Origin: Pampus argenteus
Taxonomy: Eukaryota; Chordata; Actinopteri; Scombriformes; Stromateidae
DNA: 64,000 nt
NCBI GenBank assembly: GCA_036937835.1
Contig: CM072864.1
Location: 6,770,001-6,834,000, forward strand
Direction of reading: 5' to 3'
In this document: piece by piece, positions 36,501-44,380 of the stretch
How positions within the stretch are numbered: position 1 is the stretch's first letter
Layout: every line of letters starts with the position of its first letter
The notes under the pieces: generated by a model
Told to the model about the DNA's origin: nothing
What the model saw: the letters and a program-made list of their open reading frames with translations, nothing else
Databases searched by the model: none
Made by a program: the position numbers and the translations under genes

Positions 36501-39500
36501 AATAAAACAAAGCCTCCCTGCCCTAGCGTGAAACTCCTTGTGATGATCTCTTTCGGTGAAGCAAATTCAAGTGCAGAAATCAGATAACACTGTCGGTTTT
36601 CAGCATGGCCACTGTTAATAAAAGCAGGGAGGAAGTGTCTGAGTAAGCTAAAAAAAAATATATATGGAAGACTGTTGATTTGGAGAGGAAGTGGAGAAGA
36701 GGACGTGTGTCATCATTTTTGGACGGAAGAAGAGAGGACACCTGACCTCTGAAGAGGAAGTAAAAAAAAAAATCAGATAGATGACACTAAGAGGAGGGAG
36801 ACAGAAACCAAAGAAAGAAAGAAACTCCCAGATAACTGATAGAAATGAACAAAAATATATAAATATCAGCCCTGCACTTCTACTTCTGTCAACCTGTTAT
36901 TCCATTAAAGAAATGTCTCCAACCTACTGAACCTTCTCAACCTAAAGCACCACCTTAAAAAAAAAAATCTGATTATCAAACACTAAAAAGGCCACAGAGC
37001 ACAAGCACAGATTCAGATGAGTCAGTTATGCAACTAACTGACATAAACACACCACGCACTTCAGTGCTACAAGTCTAACCACATATGCAACAGGCTCCTG
37101 AGTATAGAGGAGGTTCCTCTGATGAGCCTAAACAGGATCAATAATACCAAATCCATCTTCCATCAAAATTCACCTTCGATATTGTGATAGTTTAAGGAAA
37201 TGCTGATAAACTAAGTCCATTCTCACAGTTCACTTTCTACACGTTGTGTGAAGTGTAAGGCTGGCTTCTATATTTTTCTAAGTGTCAACAAATCTCACAT
37301 GTAAAGCCAAACCAACAATGATCATACATACAGGTACTGTGTTTGTATCCAAAGCTCAATATATCTTATTCCTCTGTGCTGTAGACCTCCATGAAAAGAA
37401 CATGTCACCCGTTGCAACAGTGTGATCGCTCAGTGATGCGTTTTTAACAGTTTTTAATAGTTTTAGGAGAACAACGGAGGTCTGCGGCACAGAGGAATAA
37501 GATATATCAGGCTTCGGTAGATCATTGTTGTTTTGGCTCCGCACATGAGATTTGTTGACAATAACAAAAATCAGAATAGATCAATGCAAACTTATTTGAG
37601 CATCCTCATCATGAAACGAGCGAGTGAAAATGGATCAAACGGATTGCAGACTCCTAGCAGACGCAAAGTTAAACACCAGCTGTTGAAATGTAAGTGTTCT
37701 CAAACATGGTTAGAAGGTGAGAAAGAGAGAGTGTTTGAGTGAGTAAAATTTAGAGCGTGAGAGAGCAAACACTGCAGAAACCCAGACATGACAGGCGAGC
37801 AAGCAGCAAACAGTGCGTGGACTCACAGATCTGAACTGGTAACTCTCTCATTCCACTCTCCTAGTTTCTCAGTGGTTCTCACATAGCTAGAAACAGAAAG
37901 ATGAGGGTGTTACGCTGCAGAGGCCAGGTCCTCAAATTATTTAATAACATAAAGAACATTGTGATTGTCATCTGAAAACCCACCCACCCCACCCCTCTCT
38001 TGCTCTCTTCAGTAAGGGTCAAATTCCAGGCTGTCAGGGATTCATGTAAACATTCACCAAAGTCACACTGTGACCAAAATAATCTTATTCACCAAGAAAT
38101 GAGGACGAATCACGGTGCCGTGCAAGAGAGCGTGTCGGTTCATCAATAATCCCAAATTCAGTGCTTCAAATTTAAGGGTGATTCTTCGAGGACGGCACAC
38201 TGGAGCCGTAACTGGAACAATCTCAATCTCTCTCCCTCGTTTGTCCGACTTGCTGCAACAATACTTGTGTTCGCATGTAAATTTAAAAACACATGACCAT
38301 GACGGCTTCATGATGACACATTGGTAATTTGAGTAGCTTTCACATGCCAATTATTCTGGGATATTCAGTATTAGGATGTAAAGTGCTATTAGTCTTGATT
38401 CCTGTTAACTGTTGGGTTATGCCATTTTTTTTAAAATTAATATTCCTCAAATGAATAAGACTGTCCAAACAAAACATGAGGTCAGACATTGTATTGAATA
38501 AAATTTGTATAACTGAAAATGCCAAGACGGATTGAAATAAATTCCTGTGGATAGAAAGATGGTGTCATCTTCAGCACAGTAATCAATTCACCAAACAGTT
38601 TGTTGTGTGCTTGTCTTCAGACTATCTTTTCCCCCCGTGTGAACACTACGGCTGCTTAATCAGTCCTGTCTAATTATACGTTACAGTTTTAGATATTACA
38701 ATTAACTGACAAGCTCTGATGATGTTAAAGCATTAAAAGTTCATTTTAAAAAAGAACAAGCTGCTGTGCTGATTAATATTTATTCCCCCAACTGTGAGCG
38801 TCTTGATTAACAATCGTGATCTCAATATCTTTAAAAACATCTCCGCTCGAGTCAAGGGAGCCCGTCTCCGTTTGATCTGTTGAAAAGGTTTTCGAATCAT
38901 CTTGTATAATGTAAAAAATAATCTAAAGACTTCAGGAGAGCTGATGCGTCACCACAGGATGAGTCATTATTTGACTGGTTCTTTTAGATAACGCTGTTAC
39001 TGTCAGAGGATGATTCAACGGTGGTCAAAGTTATTTGTGGTTATAAAAAAAATAAATCTTTGAAGTTATTTGGAGGGTTGTGATTTCTACAAGTCTAATC
39101 TACGGTGAGACGTGTCAAACAAACTTCATATCCATTAACGGAAAACACAGAGCTGATCAATTATTCAGATATTACTTCTATTAGGGACAAATGGATGATG
39201 ATTAAGCCTAATTTTGTACTGAACATTATAAGTATTGAATAAGTTTTTAGACCTATGATGACAAGCAAAATGAGGACTCTTCAAGATCTGTAGTAGAGGA
39301 TTTCTGTCTCACACACAGTTCAAAAAATGTGTGCCATGAGTAAATGATCCAGTCTGATTAATACATACGCATTGGATGTCTGTACGTCTTGCCAGCTCTT
39401 GGTGATGTTCTGCTTGAGTTCGTTGAGCGGGCTGAGGCCAAGCTTCCTCTTCAGCTCCGCAGCATGTCTCTCTTTGGCTGACAAGACCTGACGCAGGGTG

Positions 39501-40009
39501 TTGATCTCCTCTTCCACCTGAAACACACCAGACAGAAAACAAAGGCTGTTTTATACAAGAAGAATGGAAGAATCTTGGTATTTTTTCAAATGTTTAACAC
39601 ATTGTAAATCACTCTCTGTAAGTCAAGCGGTTACATGTGAATGAACACAAGGTGATTTTCGGACATCTGGGCTTTACCTTCATGAGCTCAGTGCGGAGCT
39701 CCTCAGCCTCTTCCTCTGTCAGGCCTGGTGGAAGAGGGTTGGCCGAGTTCCCCACCGCTCCCTCCACTGGCACTTCAGCCAGGCTGTCTGAATGATCCGC
39801 ACCGAGACCCTTGTTGGGAGAGTTCAGGTTGATATCTGGAACAGCAGGAAAGAAACAGAAAGAGAAGGTGGGAAGGGAAAGAAGACAAGAAGAAGAATAG
39901 AAGACGTTAATGGGCGAGTGAAATGCAGAGGCAGATACAAAATATACACTTAGTGGATTTTAAGTGTTAAAAGCAAAGAGAGGTTTACTCGGATGAGCCC
40001 CTCGGTATC

Positions 40010-40051
<42 letters not shown>

Positions 40052-42286
40052 ACAAACACACTTAAACTGAGGCAAGGAAGAGGCTAGTGTTGCCAGCAGG
40101 AGACATCTGACAGAAGAGAAAGTGGCAATTAGCAAAGCCAGGAGTCCAACTGCACTCTGGGAGTGTAACCCAAGATCACTCTGTGTGAGATCAACACCAG
40201 CTTTCACTTTCTGAAAACAGGATATAAAAACACCACAACAATCTGGACCCAACATGATGAATACGAACTAAAGCAGGAAAGACACCAAGAACACTTGTGC
40301 AAACTTTGAGTTATCTGGAGATAGCGTACAGCATACAGAAATGCTGAAATCTGTATTGTCAGCATTTAAGTAGCAACGAGTACATGTTGCGTCATTCACC
40401 TGAGGATACCGTCATCGTTTTGGCAGTTAGAGGAGCTTGGCACAGCCAGAGCTGGCATGAAGGTCAACAGGAGACAACAAGGGAAAGAAAAGACAAACCC
40501 CGAGCTACTGCCTGCAACGCAGGGCAAAAATAAACTTCATGTAGCTTATAGTCCTACATTTTCATCTTAACATTTTAAAGTGAAACACTGACTTCATCAT
40601 TATTCCCTAATTCAGGGTGCATTTTCTGTGTCTAGATGATTGATGCACAACACAAGAAACACAGCAGACAACAGTCTTATTTACAACTAAGTAGGACAAA
40701 CACATAATGGCGTTTATTAGTGTCATCTGCAGGCAGGGCTAGTGAGGCTGTCTCAGCAATAACATCCGGATACAAGCCGGTGAGAGACATGACGATCCAC
40801 CCTGAAATATTGATTTAAACTGGCCCACAGAGATTACAACAGTGATGTTGTAAACAGAGATAAGAAAAGCAGATGCTTATAAATGATGAGTTCATGATCA
40901 AGAGTTCATTCACAATCTGTCAAAAGTTAGTTGTAGATTAAAGTCAAAATTATCTTCATGTCACCTGCTTCGAGCTGTGTATGAGACCAACCCCTTTACT
41001 TAAAAACTGCTACAGCATTGCATTCTGGTCTATTTAATGCTGATACAAATGGGCCCTCTCCCTGTATGATAGTTGAACGCCTGCACCAATGAACCAAAAC
41101 AAACAAAACTTAAGACTTTTTTTTCAAATGCATTTTGCATTTTGACAAGTCCCCACCTCACCCCCCGTCAACATTTTAAAAGCAGTAGTAGCAGGATCTT
41201 ATTTAGACAGACATGCCCTACTTTACTCCAGTTTGTCATACTGACAGACAAATGTAGGAAACCTTAATCACTTCCTACCAGCAATCACCCAGAGGCACAG
41301 GACAGGAAGTCTGATACACCATGACATGTCTATTATGGTCACTCACTATAAAAAAACACTACTTGATCCAACTCTGGGAGTTTCATTAGCTCATCCTCAA
41401 AGGGAATTTGCAGCCATAATGGCTGAAAGGCATTTAATGTGAAATGAATATTGTGATATGAGACTTGATATTATCTCATAGCTTTTATGCAGCCTTTCTC
41501 GCTATTAAATCTGCATTATAGTTAAATTATTAAATGTTCAGATGATTGTTTTCTCTTAGCAACAGTATATATATAGCCTAAACATATGTTTGATCAAATG
41601 CCTCATCTTATATTCATGTAATATAACGATAAAACAATAAATTTGAAAATAGTTAACAAGGTCAGTTATGGTTACACACAAGGAGAGGTACATGTTTGTT
41701 TCTTTCCTCTTTAGATATACCTTGATAAGGGGATTTAAGAGTGAAGCTCTGTTAATACAGATAAACAGAGACATTTGGTTTAACAGCAGCTAGCATGCTA
41801 GCAACAACAAGGCTGTCACGACTGCTGTTAGTCAGCGAATATGACTGTTAACTAATAATGTGGGATAAAGACTGACTGCACCGACGTGTATGTGACATTA
41901 CAACAACACGTAATTAGTCTTTTTGTTTATAAGCTTTCAGCTCACTGTTCACGTCTTAGATGAATCACTGCCTTCATAGCAGGTTAAATTGTGTCGGGAA
42001 GTTGCTGGTAACATTAGTAACACGATCCGCCTTCCTCTCCTCTGTCCCTGTCACTTACCAGCGGGCCCCTTCTGCCCTCACGGCTCCACTATTATGACTT
42101 ATTACCTCTAAACAAACCAAACTTTCAAACTAGCATACAAGCATTTAACGATAAAGCTACAAGCTACTTGACTGTGGGTTACTTTATTACAACCGTTGGC
42201 TGTCAGGTTAGCAAACAGTTTACGTATTGCTGTCTCTAAGCTAAGCTACACGTTAGCTAACAATTACCTTGACTGGCGGGGTCCAT
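21783..42286 (-). CDS. tpd52l2: Tumor protein D52-like 2 (TPD54)
   Basis: Ten coding exons join in phase: 42268-42286 (MDPASQ), 39678-39835, 39369-39517, 37827-37886, 29980-30027, 26969-27070, 24554-24580, 22818-22859, 22312-22360 and 21783-21869 (stop 21783-21785). Exon 2 gives DINLNSPNKG and the LTEEEAEELR start of the coiled coil; exon 3 continues it (VEEEINTLRQVLSAKERHAA) and ends QDVQTSNA; exon 6 encodes YKKTQETLSQAGQKTSAAL; exon 9 NSATFKSFEDKMGNLK; exon 10 ends TPTQENPPF. TPD52-family proteins are small coiled-coil proteins without enzymatic activity; TPD54 associates with small transport vesicles and binds MAL2 and other D52 members. Exons 4, 5, 7 and 8 keep the frame when skipped and are likely cassettes. 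An intronless kinase lies in intron 4. The symbol rests on motif match and on synteny with ppdpf and dnajc5. Confidence 0.95.
22818..22859 (-). CDS. tpd52l2: tpd52l2 cassette exon with 14-3-3-like motif
   Basis: A 42-nt exon encoding NYSIRHSISMPAMR, phase-compatible with exons 6, 7 and 9. The RHSISMP core resembles the 14-3-3-binding site described for alternative D52-family isoforms. The acceptor is a tandem AAG-TAG, so an alternative start at 22862 would add one residue. Confidence 0.85.
22920..22953. repeat. CA microsatellite
   Basis: (CA)n of about 17 units in the tpd52l2 intron, some 60 bases upstream of the 42-nt cassette exon on the transcribed strand (a GT tract there). Confidence 0.95.
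23190..23740 (+). mobile_element. Dispersed retroelement 3' tail, interrupted by a DNA transposon
   Basis: The flanks of the transposon at 23240-23703 rejoin into a sequence of the type GTAAAGCCCTCTGAGAC ... TTTTGGGCTATATAAATAAAATTTGATTGATTGATTG, which resembles the GATT-repeat tail common at the 3' end of fish non-LTR/SINE copies. I infer retroelement origin from that tail; the family is not determined. Confidence 0.6.
23240..23703. mobile_element. Tigger-like (Tc1/mariner superfamily) non-autonomous transposon
   Basis: Terminal inverted repeats CAGTGATCCCTCG and CGAGGGATTACTG (12 of 13 complementary) are flanked by TA on both sides. Subterminal sequence includes TTATCGCGG motifs and a TTACGTTCCGAAAAT block (reverse strand), features of Tigger-type elements. 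The 464-bp copy has no transposase and is a deletion derivative or MITE, lying in an intron of tpd52l2. Confidence 0.85.
24554..24580 (-). CDS. tpd52l2: tpd52l2 27-nt microexon
   Basis: Encodes ALPFSNSF plus a split residue, between strong acceptor CTGCAG and donor GTAAGA. It matches the RAHPFSHSF segment I recall in a human TPD52L2 isoform, in the same position before the RHSISMP exon. Skipping keeps the frame. Confidence 0.88.
26455..26565 (+). mobile_element. Fragment of dispersed 'GGGCTGCAACTAATGA' element
   Basis: Begins AGGGCTGCAACTAATGAC and runs through GTTGGTCTGTAAAATATCAG and AAAATGGCGAAAAATGTC, the consensus order of a very common percomorph dispersed repeat. Shorter, more decayed relatives appear near 25970-26060 and 15320-15400 (GGTTGGTCTATAAAATGCCAG). 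Confidence 0.65.
29980..30027 (-). CDS. tpd52l2: tpd52l2 48-nt cassette exon
   Basis: Encodes YLSASATLDDIAHSEA, with acceptor TCTTCAG and donor GTGAGT. Phases match both the end of exon 3 or 4 and the start of exon 6, so inclusion or skipping keeps frame. I do not recall this segment in human TPD52L2, so it may be fish-specific or simply unfamiliar to me. Confidence 0.75.
31429..31469. repeat. CA microsatellite
   Basis: Uninterrupted (CA)n of about 20 units in tpd52l2 intron 4. Confidence 0.95.
31950..32100 (+). repeat. Degenerate TTAGGG/TTAGAG-like tandem
   Basis: Repeated GATTAGGGTTTG(T)TTT, GATTAGAGTTA and TTAGGGTTAGAG units, with about 30-bp higher-order spacing, lie about 200-300 bases downstream of the intronic kinase gene. 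They resemble decayed interstitial telomere-like or minisatellite sequence; a canonical run of pure TTAGGG is not present. Confidence 0.5.
32285..33463 (-). CDS. HIPK-like serine/threonine protein kinase, intronless
   Basis: A single 392-codon frame with a full kinase domain: glycine loop GEGGFGFV at 28-35, AAIKV with Lys50, catalytic HADLKQDN at 144-151 (HIPKs use HAD in place of HRD), DFG at 168-170, APE at 191-193, and the CMGC-type LGFPLYPG segment near 218-225. DYRK/HIPK features are strong, notably AIDIWSLG and the long insert after YPG. Full-length HIPKs are about 1200 aa; this protein is essentially the kinase domain with a short tail, like the kinase-only HIPK-like copies I recall as expanded in fish. 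In place of the HIPK activation-loop SRYYRAPE it has TRWYRAPE, losing the first tyrosine. It lies in intron 4 of tpd52l2, same strand. Absence of introns suggests a retrocopy; the intact frame suggests it is still coding. Substrates are unknown. Confidence 0.9.
   Translation of the reverse strand: MSINNTTENLQIRRGNALGSYTVEDFLGEGGFGFVSKCRHTETGRMAAIKVNKPEEYIVKQARTEIEMLKALRCLNPDTCNIIRWNGFFFTHDHICLDFELLDQSLHDYMSERNYNAMTLKEIRPVLHQLTTALSHLHSICIVHADLKQDNVMVTDRRQQPLKIKLIDFGLAELVSEVKADVCTQTRWYRAPEVILRSRYNEAIDIWSLGLTAAELALGFPLYPGKTEYEVLRLIMETQGQPAEYLLDNGTCTDDYFYRQKNGQQRWRFKTPEEFTYDTRCNPGQSKHIILNSFRHIEVLMVMVSGHQSNQRLFIDLMEKMLKLDPDHRFKAMEVLQHPFFDNSFPQSPHPDAIQRDETVPQVMTVPNNTSDGRRRKYSTAQDPKSCYTDRS
33503..33532. 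repeat. GT microsatellite
   Basis: (GT)n of about 14 units, about 45 bases upstream of the kinase start codon, so within or near its 5'UTR or promoter. Confidence 0.95.
33540..37269. other. tpd52l2 intron 4, between kinase gene and foldback element
   Basis: No exon recognised on either strand. It contains short ORFs without family features, a pyrimidine-rich stretch at 35655-35720 on the plus strand, and A-runs. Nothing here supports a gene. Confidence 0.4.
37270..37577. mobile_element. Second, shorter foldback element related to 19485-20137
   Basis: Left arm has CAACAAATCTCACATGTA, GCCAAACCAACAATGATC and ATCTTATTCCTCTGTGC; the right arm carries the complementary blocks in reverse order, ending near 37577. 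Several blocks match the larger element in the tpd52l2 3'UTR, so both belong to one family. The central region is much shorter, implying internal deletion. Confidence 0.8.
37827..37886 (-). CDS. tpd52l2: tpd52l2 60-nt exon 4
   Basis: Encodes YVRTTEKLGEWNERVTSSD, matching the human segment YVKTSEKLGEWNEKVTQSD in length and position. The acceptor is TTTCTAG and the donor GTGAGT. In human this exon is alternatively included; frame is preserved when it is skipped. Confidence 0.92.
40013..40061. repeat. CA microsatellite
   Basis: (CA)n of about 24 units with two AAAC interruptions, between exon 2 and exon 1 of tpd52l2. Confidence 0.95.
40400..40415 (-). CDS. tpd52l2: Possible alternative first coding exon of tpd52l2
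   Basis: A short frame ATG-ACG-GTA-TCC-TCA-G (MTVSS) ends at a donor-like GTGAAT and has the same phase as exon 1, so it would splice to exon 2 to give MTVSSDINLNS. There is no independent evidence for transcription; chance occurrence is likely for such a short sequence. Confidence 0.15.
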
Positions 42287-42694
42287 GGCGTCGATTTACA
42301 GGAGCAAGAAGTCCTTTTTGTTGAAAGGTGAACGTGACTGGTAAAAATTTGGATAGAAGATTAGTACAACGTGTGTGTGGAGATCTTCCTGGTTTTAGTG
42401 ACTGCTCCCACTCAGAGAAAGTCGTCGACAGGAACAACACAGACAGCCAACAGCCAGCTCAGCTTAAACAGCTCCTGTCAAGCTAAAGCCAGCAGCACAG
42501 GAACATCCGGTAGGGAAATTCAAACTACAGTTTACGTGGTTCTTCTTCTGCTTCTTGGTGCTTTAACGTCAGTTAAAATCCATATTGTTGCACTACCGCC
42601 ATCATCTGGAGTCAGTTAACTCCTGCAGTGTTTACATGAGTCTTCTTTCTGATGATAATTATGATGATGATTATGCTTTATTTATCATATATAC

Positions 42695-43325
42695 AGTGGT
42701 AGAAGTACTCACATATTTTACTTAAGTAAAAGTATCAATGTAGCAATATATGTAGCAAAAATATATAAATACTCATACATAAGTACACAAGTATTATGAT
42801 CTTGATGTAGTTAAAGTACTGCAGTAACAGTAGTGACTGATATATTATTATATATGACATCATTAGATTATTAATACTGCAGCATCAGTGTTAGAGCAGC
42901 ATGTTACTGTTGTAGCTGCTGGAGGTGGAGCTAGTTTCAACTACTTTATATACAGTTAGATAGTTTAGTCTAGTGGTTCCCAACCTAGGGGTCGGGGCCC
43001 TCCAAAGGGTCACCAGAGAGGAAAGAAGAAAAAACAAAGTTTTTCTCTGATCTTTGATTTTTGGTGAAATATTGGATCATTTGAACATTTATTGAATTTA
43101 CCGAAGTTTAGAGGGAAAAAACACTATTTGTTGGAGCTGTTAACAACTCATAAATATTTTATTATCTATTGAATCTGAAAAGTAACTAAAGCTGTCAAAT
43201 AAATGCAGTGGAGTGGAAGTACAAAGTAGCATGGAAACACGTAAACATACAAGTAAAATACAATTACCTCGAAACTGTACTGAAGTATAGTAAATAAATA
43301 TACCCAGTTACTTCCCACCACTACA
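42695..43325. mobile_element. hAT-like MITE of the 'TTACTTAAGTAAAAGTA' type
   Basis: Starts CAGTGGTAGAAGTACTCA and ends with CCAGTTACTTCCCACCACTA; the ends are imperfect inverted repeats. Internal blocks TATATTATTATATATGACAT, GTTGTAGCTGCTGGAGGTGG and AACTAAAGCTGTCAAATAAA follow the consensus order of a repeat that is abundant in percomorph genomes. A second element interrupts it. It fills most of the gap between the tpd52l2 promoter and the MuRF gene's 3' end. Confidence 0.8.
42970..43165 (+). mobile_element. Second dispersed element nested in the MITE
   Basis: Starts near GTGGTTCCCAACCTAGGGGT and runs through TTTGATTTTTGGTGAAATA and GGATCATTTGAACATTTATT, again a familiar percomorph dispersed repeat. 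The host element's sequence stops before it and resumes after it, so it is the younger insertion. Exact borders are approximate. Confidence 0.65.
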
Positions 43326-44254
43326 TACTGCACAATATTTTAAAAGTACTTAATGTGTTTTGTATTCAGTCATGCTTTTATTTGGAAGGCGAGTCCTGCA
43401 AACCGGAAGTTCTGTTCCTCCTACAGCACACACACACCTTTTTCCCCCGCATGGTCAAATGACGTCACAGAGACAGCCTGTTGTCAAAATGCTGTAAACA
43501 TTTTTTTTTTATTATTTTTTTTTTAATTTAATCTATAAATGTATCCAATAAAACTAACATCTCCACTCTGTGCTGCATCTTACAAAACACCAAAACACAA
43601 ACAAACATACAGGGAAAGCTGCTGCTGTGACCTTTGACCTTGTAATGAAATATTAAATCCATCAAACATTGTTTTGTTCGAAGAGATAATAATTAATGAT
43701 ATTTAAAACTAAATCAAACCAGCTCAAATTGTTTTAAAAAAAGTTCCTATTCAAGAAAAACAAAACAACCTCTACTTCGATTTTTGCATCAACCATATGT
43801 GTTTTCATTATCTGAAATACAACATGAAGTACAACATCCCGTTGTCCCCAGAAAATTTCTTTTCAGCCCTCCACTTTGAATCTACCAACAGAAATAACTA
43901 TAAAACATAACAATATGTTCTGCTACCACAGTGTGAAATCATAACTACTTAAGACCAAATATGTTTAACCTTTCAACCTTTGCGATTCACACACTGTGAT
44001 AATTAAAGTCTAATTTAGTTTCAGCCACCCTTACTCACATATAGGATGCGATAACCACATAACCACATATAAAGTTGATGGATATTTTGTACAAAGCAGA
44101 GTTAGTCCCAGGTCATTTGTGCCTGAGATGTTTTCACGAGTCCCAGGGCAGCGCTCAGCTGATGAAACACCTGCTGTTGAAGCTTTGGAGTGAAGTGCAT
44201 CCTTCTTTATCTCCACTGCAAAACTTCATCTCCAAACGCTTCCATCTCCGTCCA

Positions 44255-44380
44255 CTACTTCTTCTTGTGGAGGGGGTTGAGCCAGGAGAAGTGGAAACTT
44301 GGTCGACGGGGAGCCTCGCTGGGAGTGAAGGAGGAGGACACGAGGAGGTGGAGGAGGGAAGGCTGGTTAGAGCAGGACTC
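44255..44380 (-). CDS. trim101: Alternative last exon with MuRF2-like FSWLN tail
   Basis: From an acceptor GACTAG, phase 0, it encodes 41 residues ending in SFHFSWLNPLHKKK and a TAG at 44255-44257. Human TRIM55 ends in a segment I recall as IFSFSWLNSLNE. The resemblance in the terminal position supports it as a real exon of this gene. A stronger-looking acceptor 26 bases upstream (at 44406) would read another open frame without the FSWLN tail. Confidence 0.65.
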   Translation of the reverse strand, partial: ESCSNQPSLLHLLVSSSFTPSEAPRRPSFHFSWLNPLHKKK

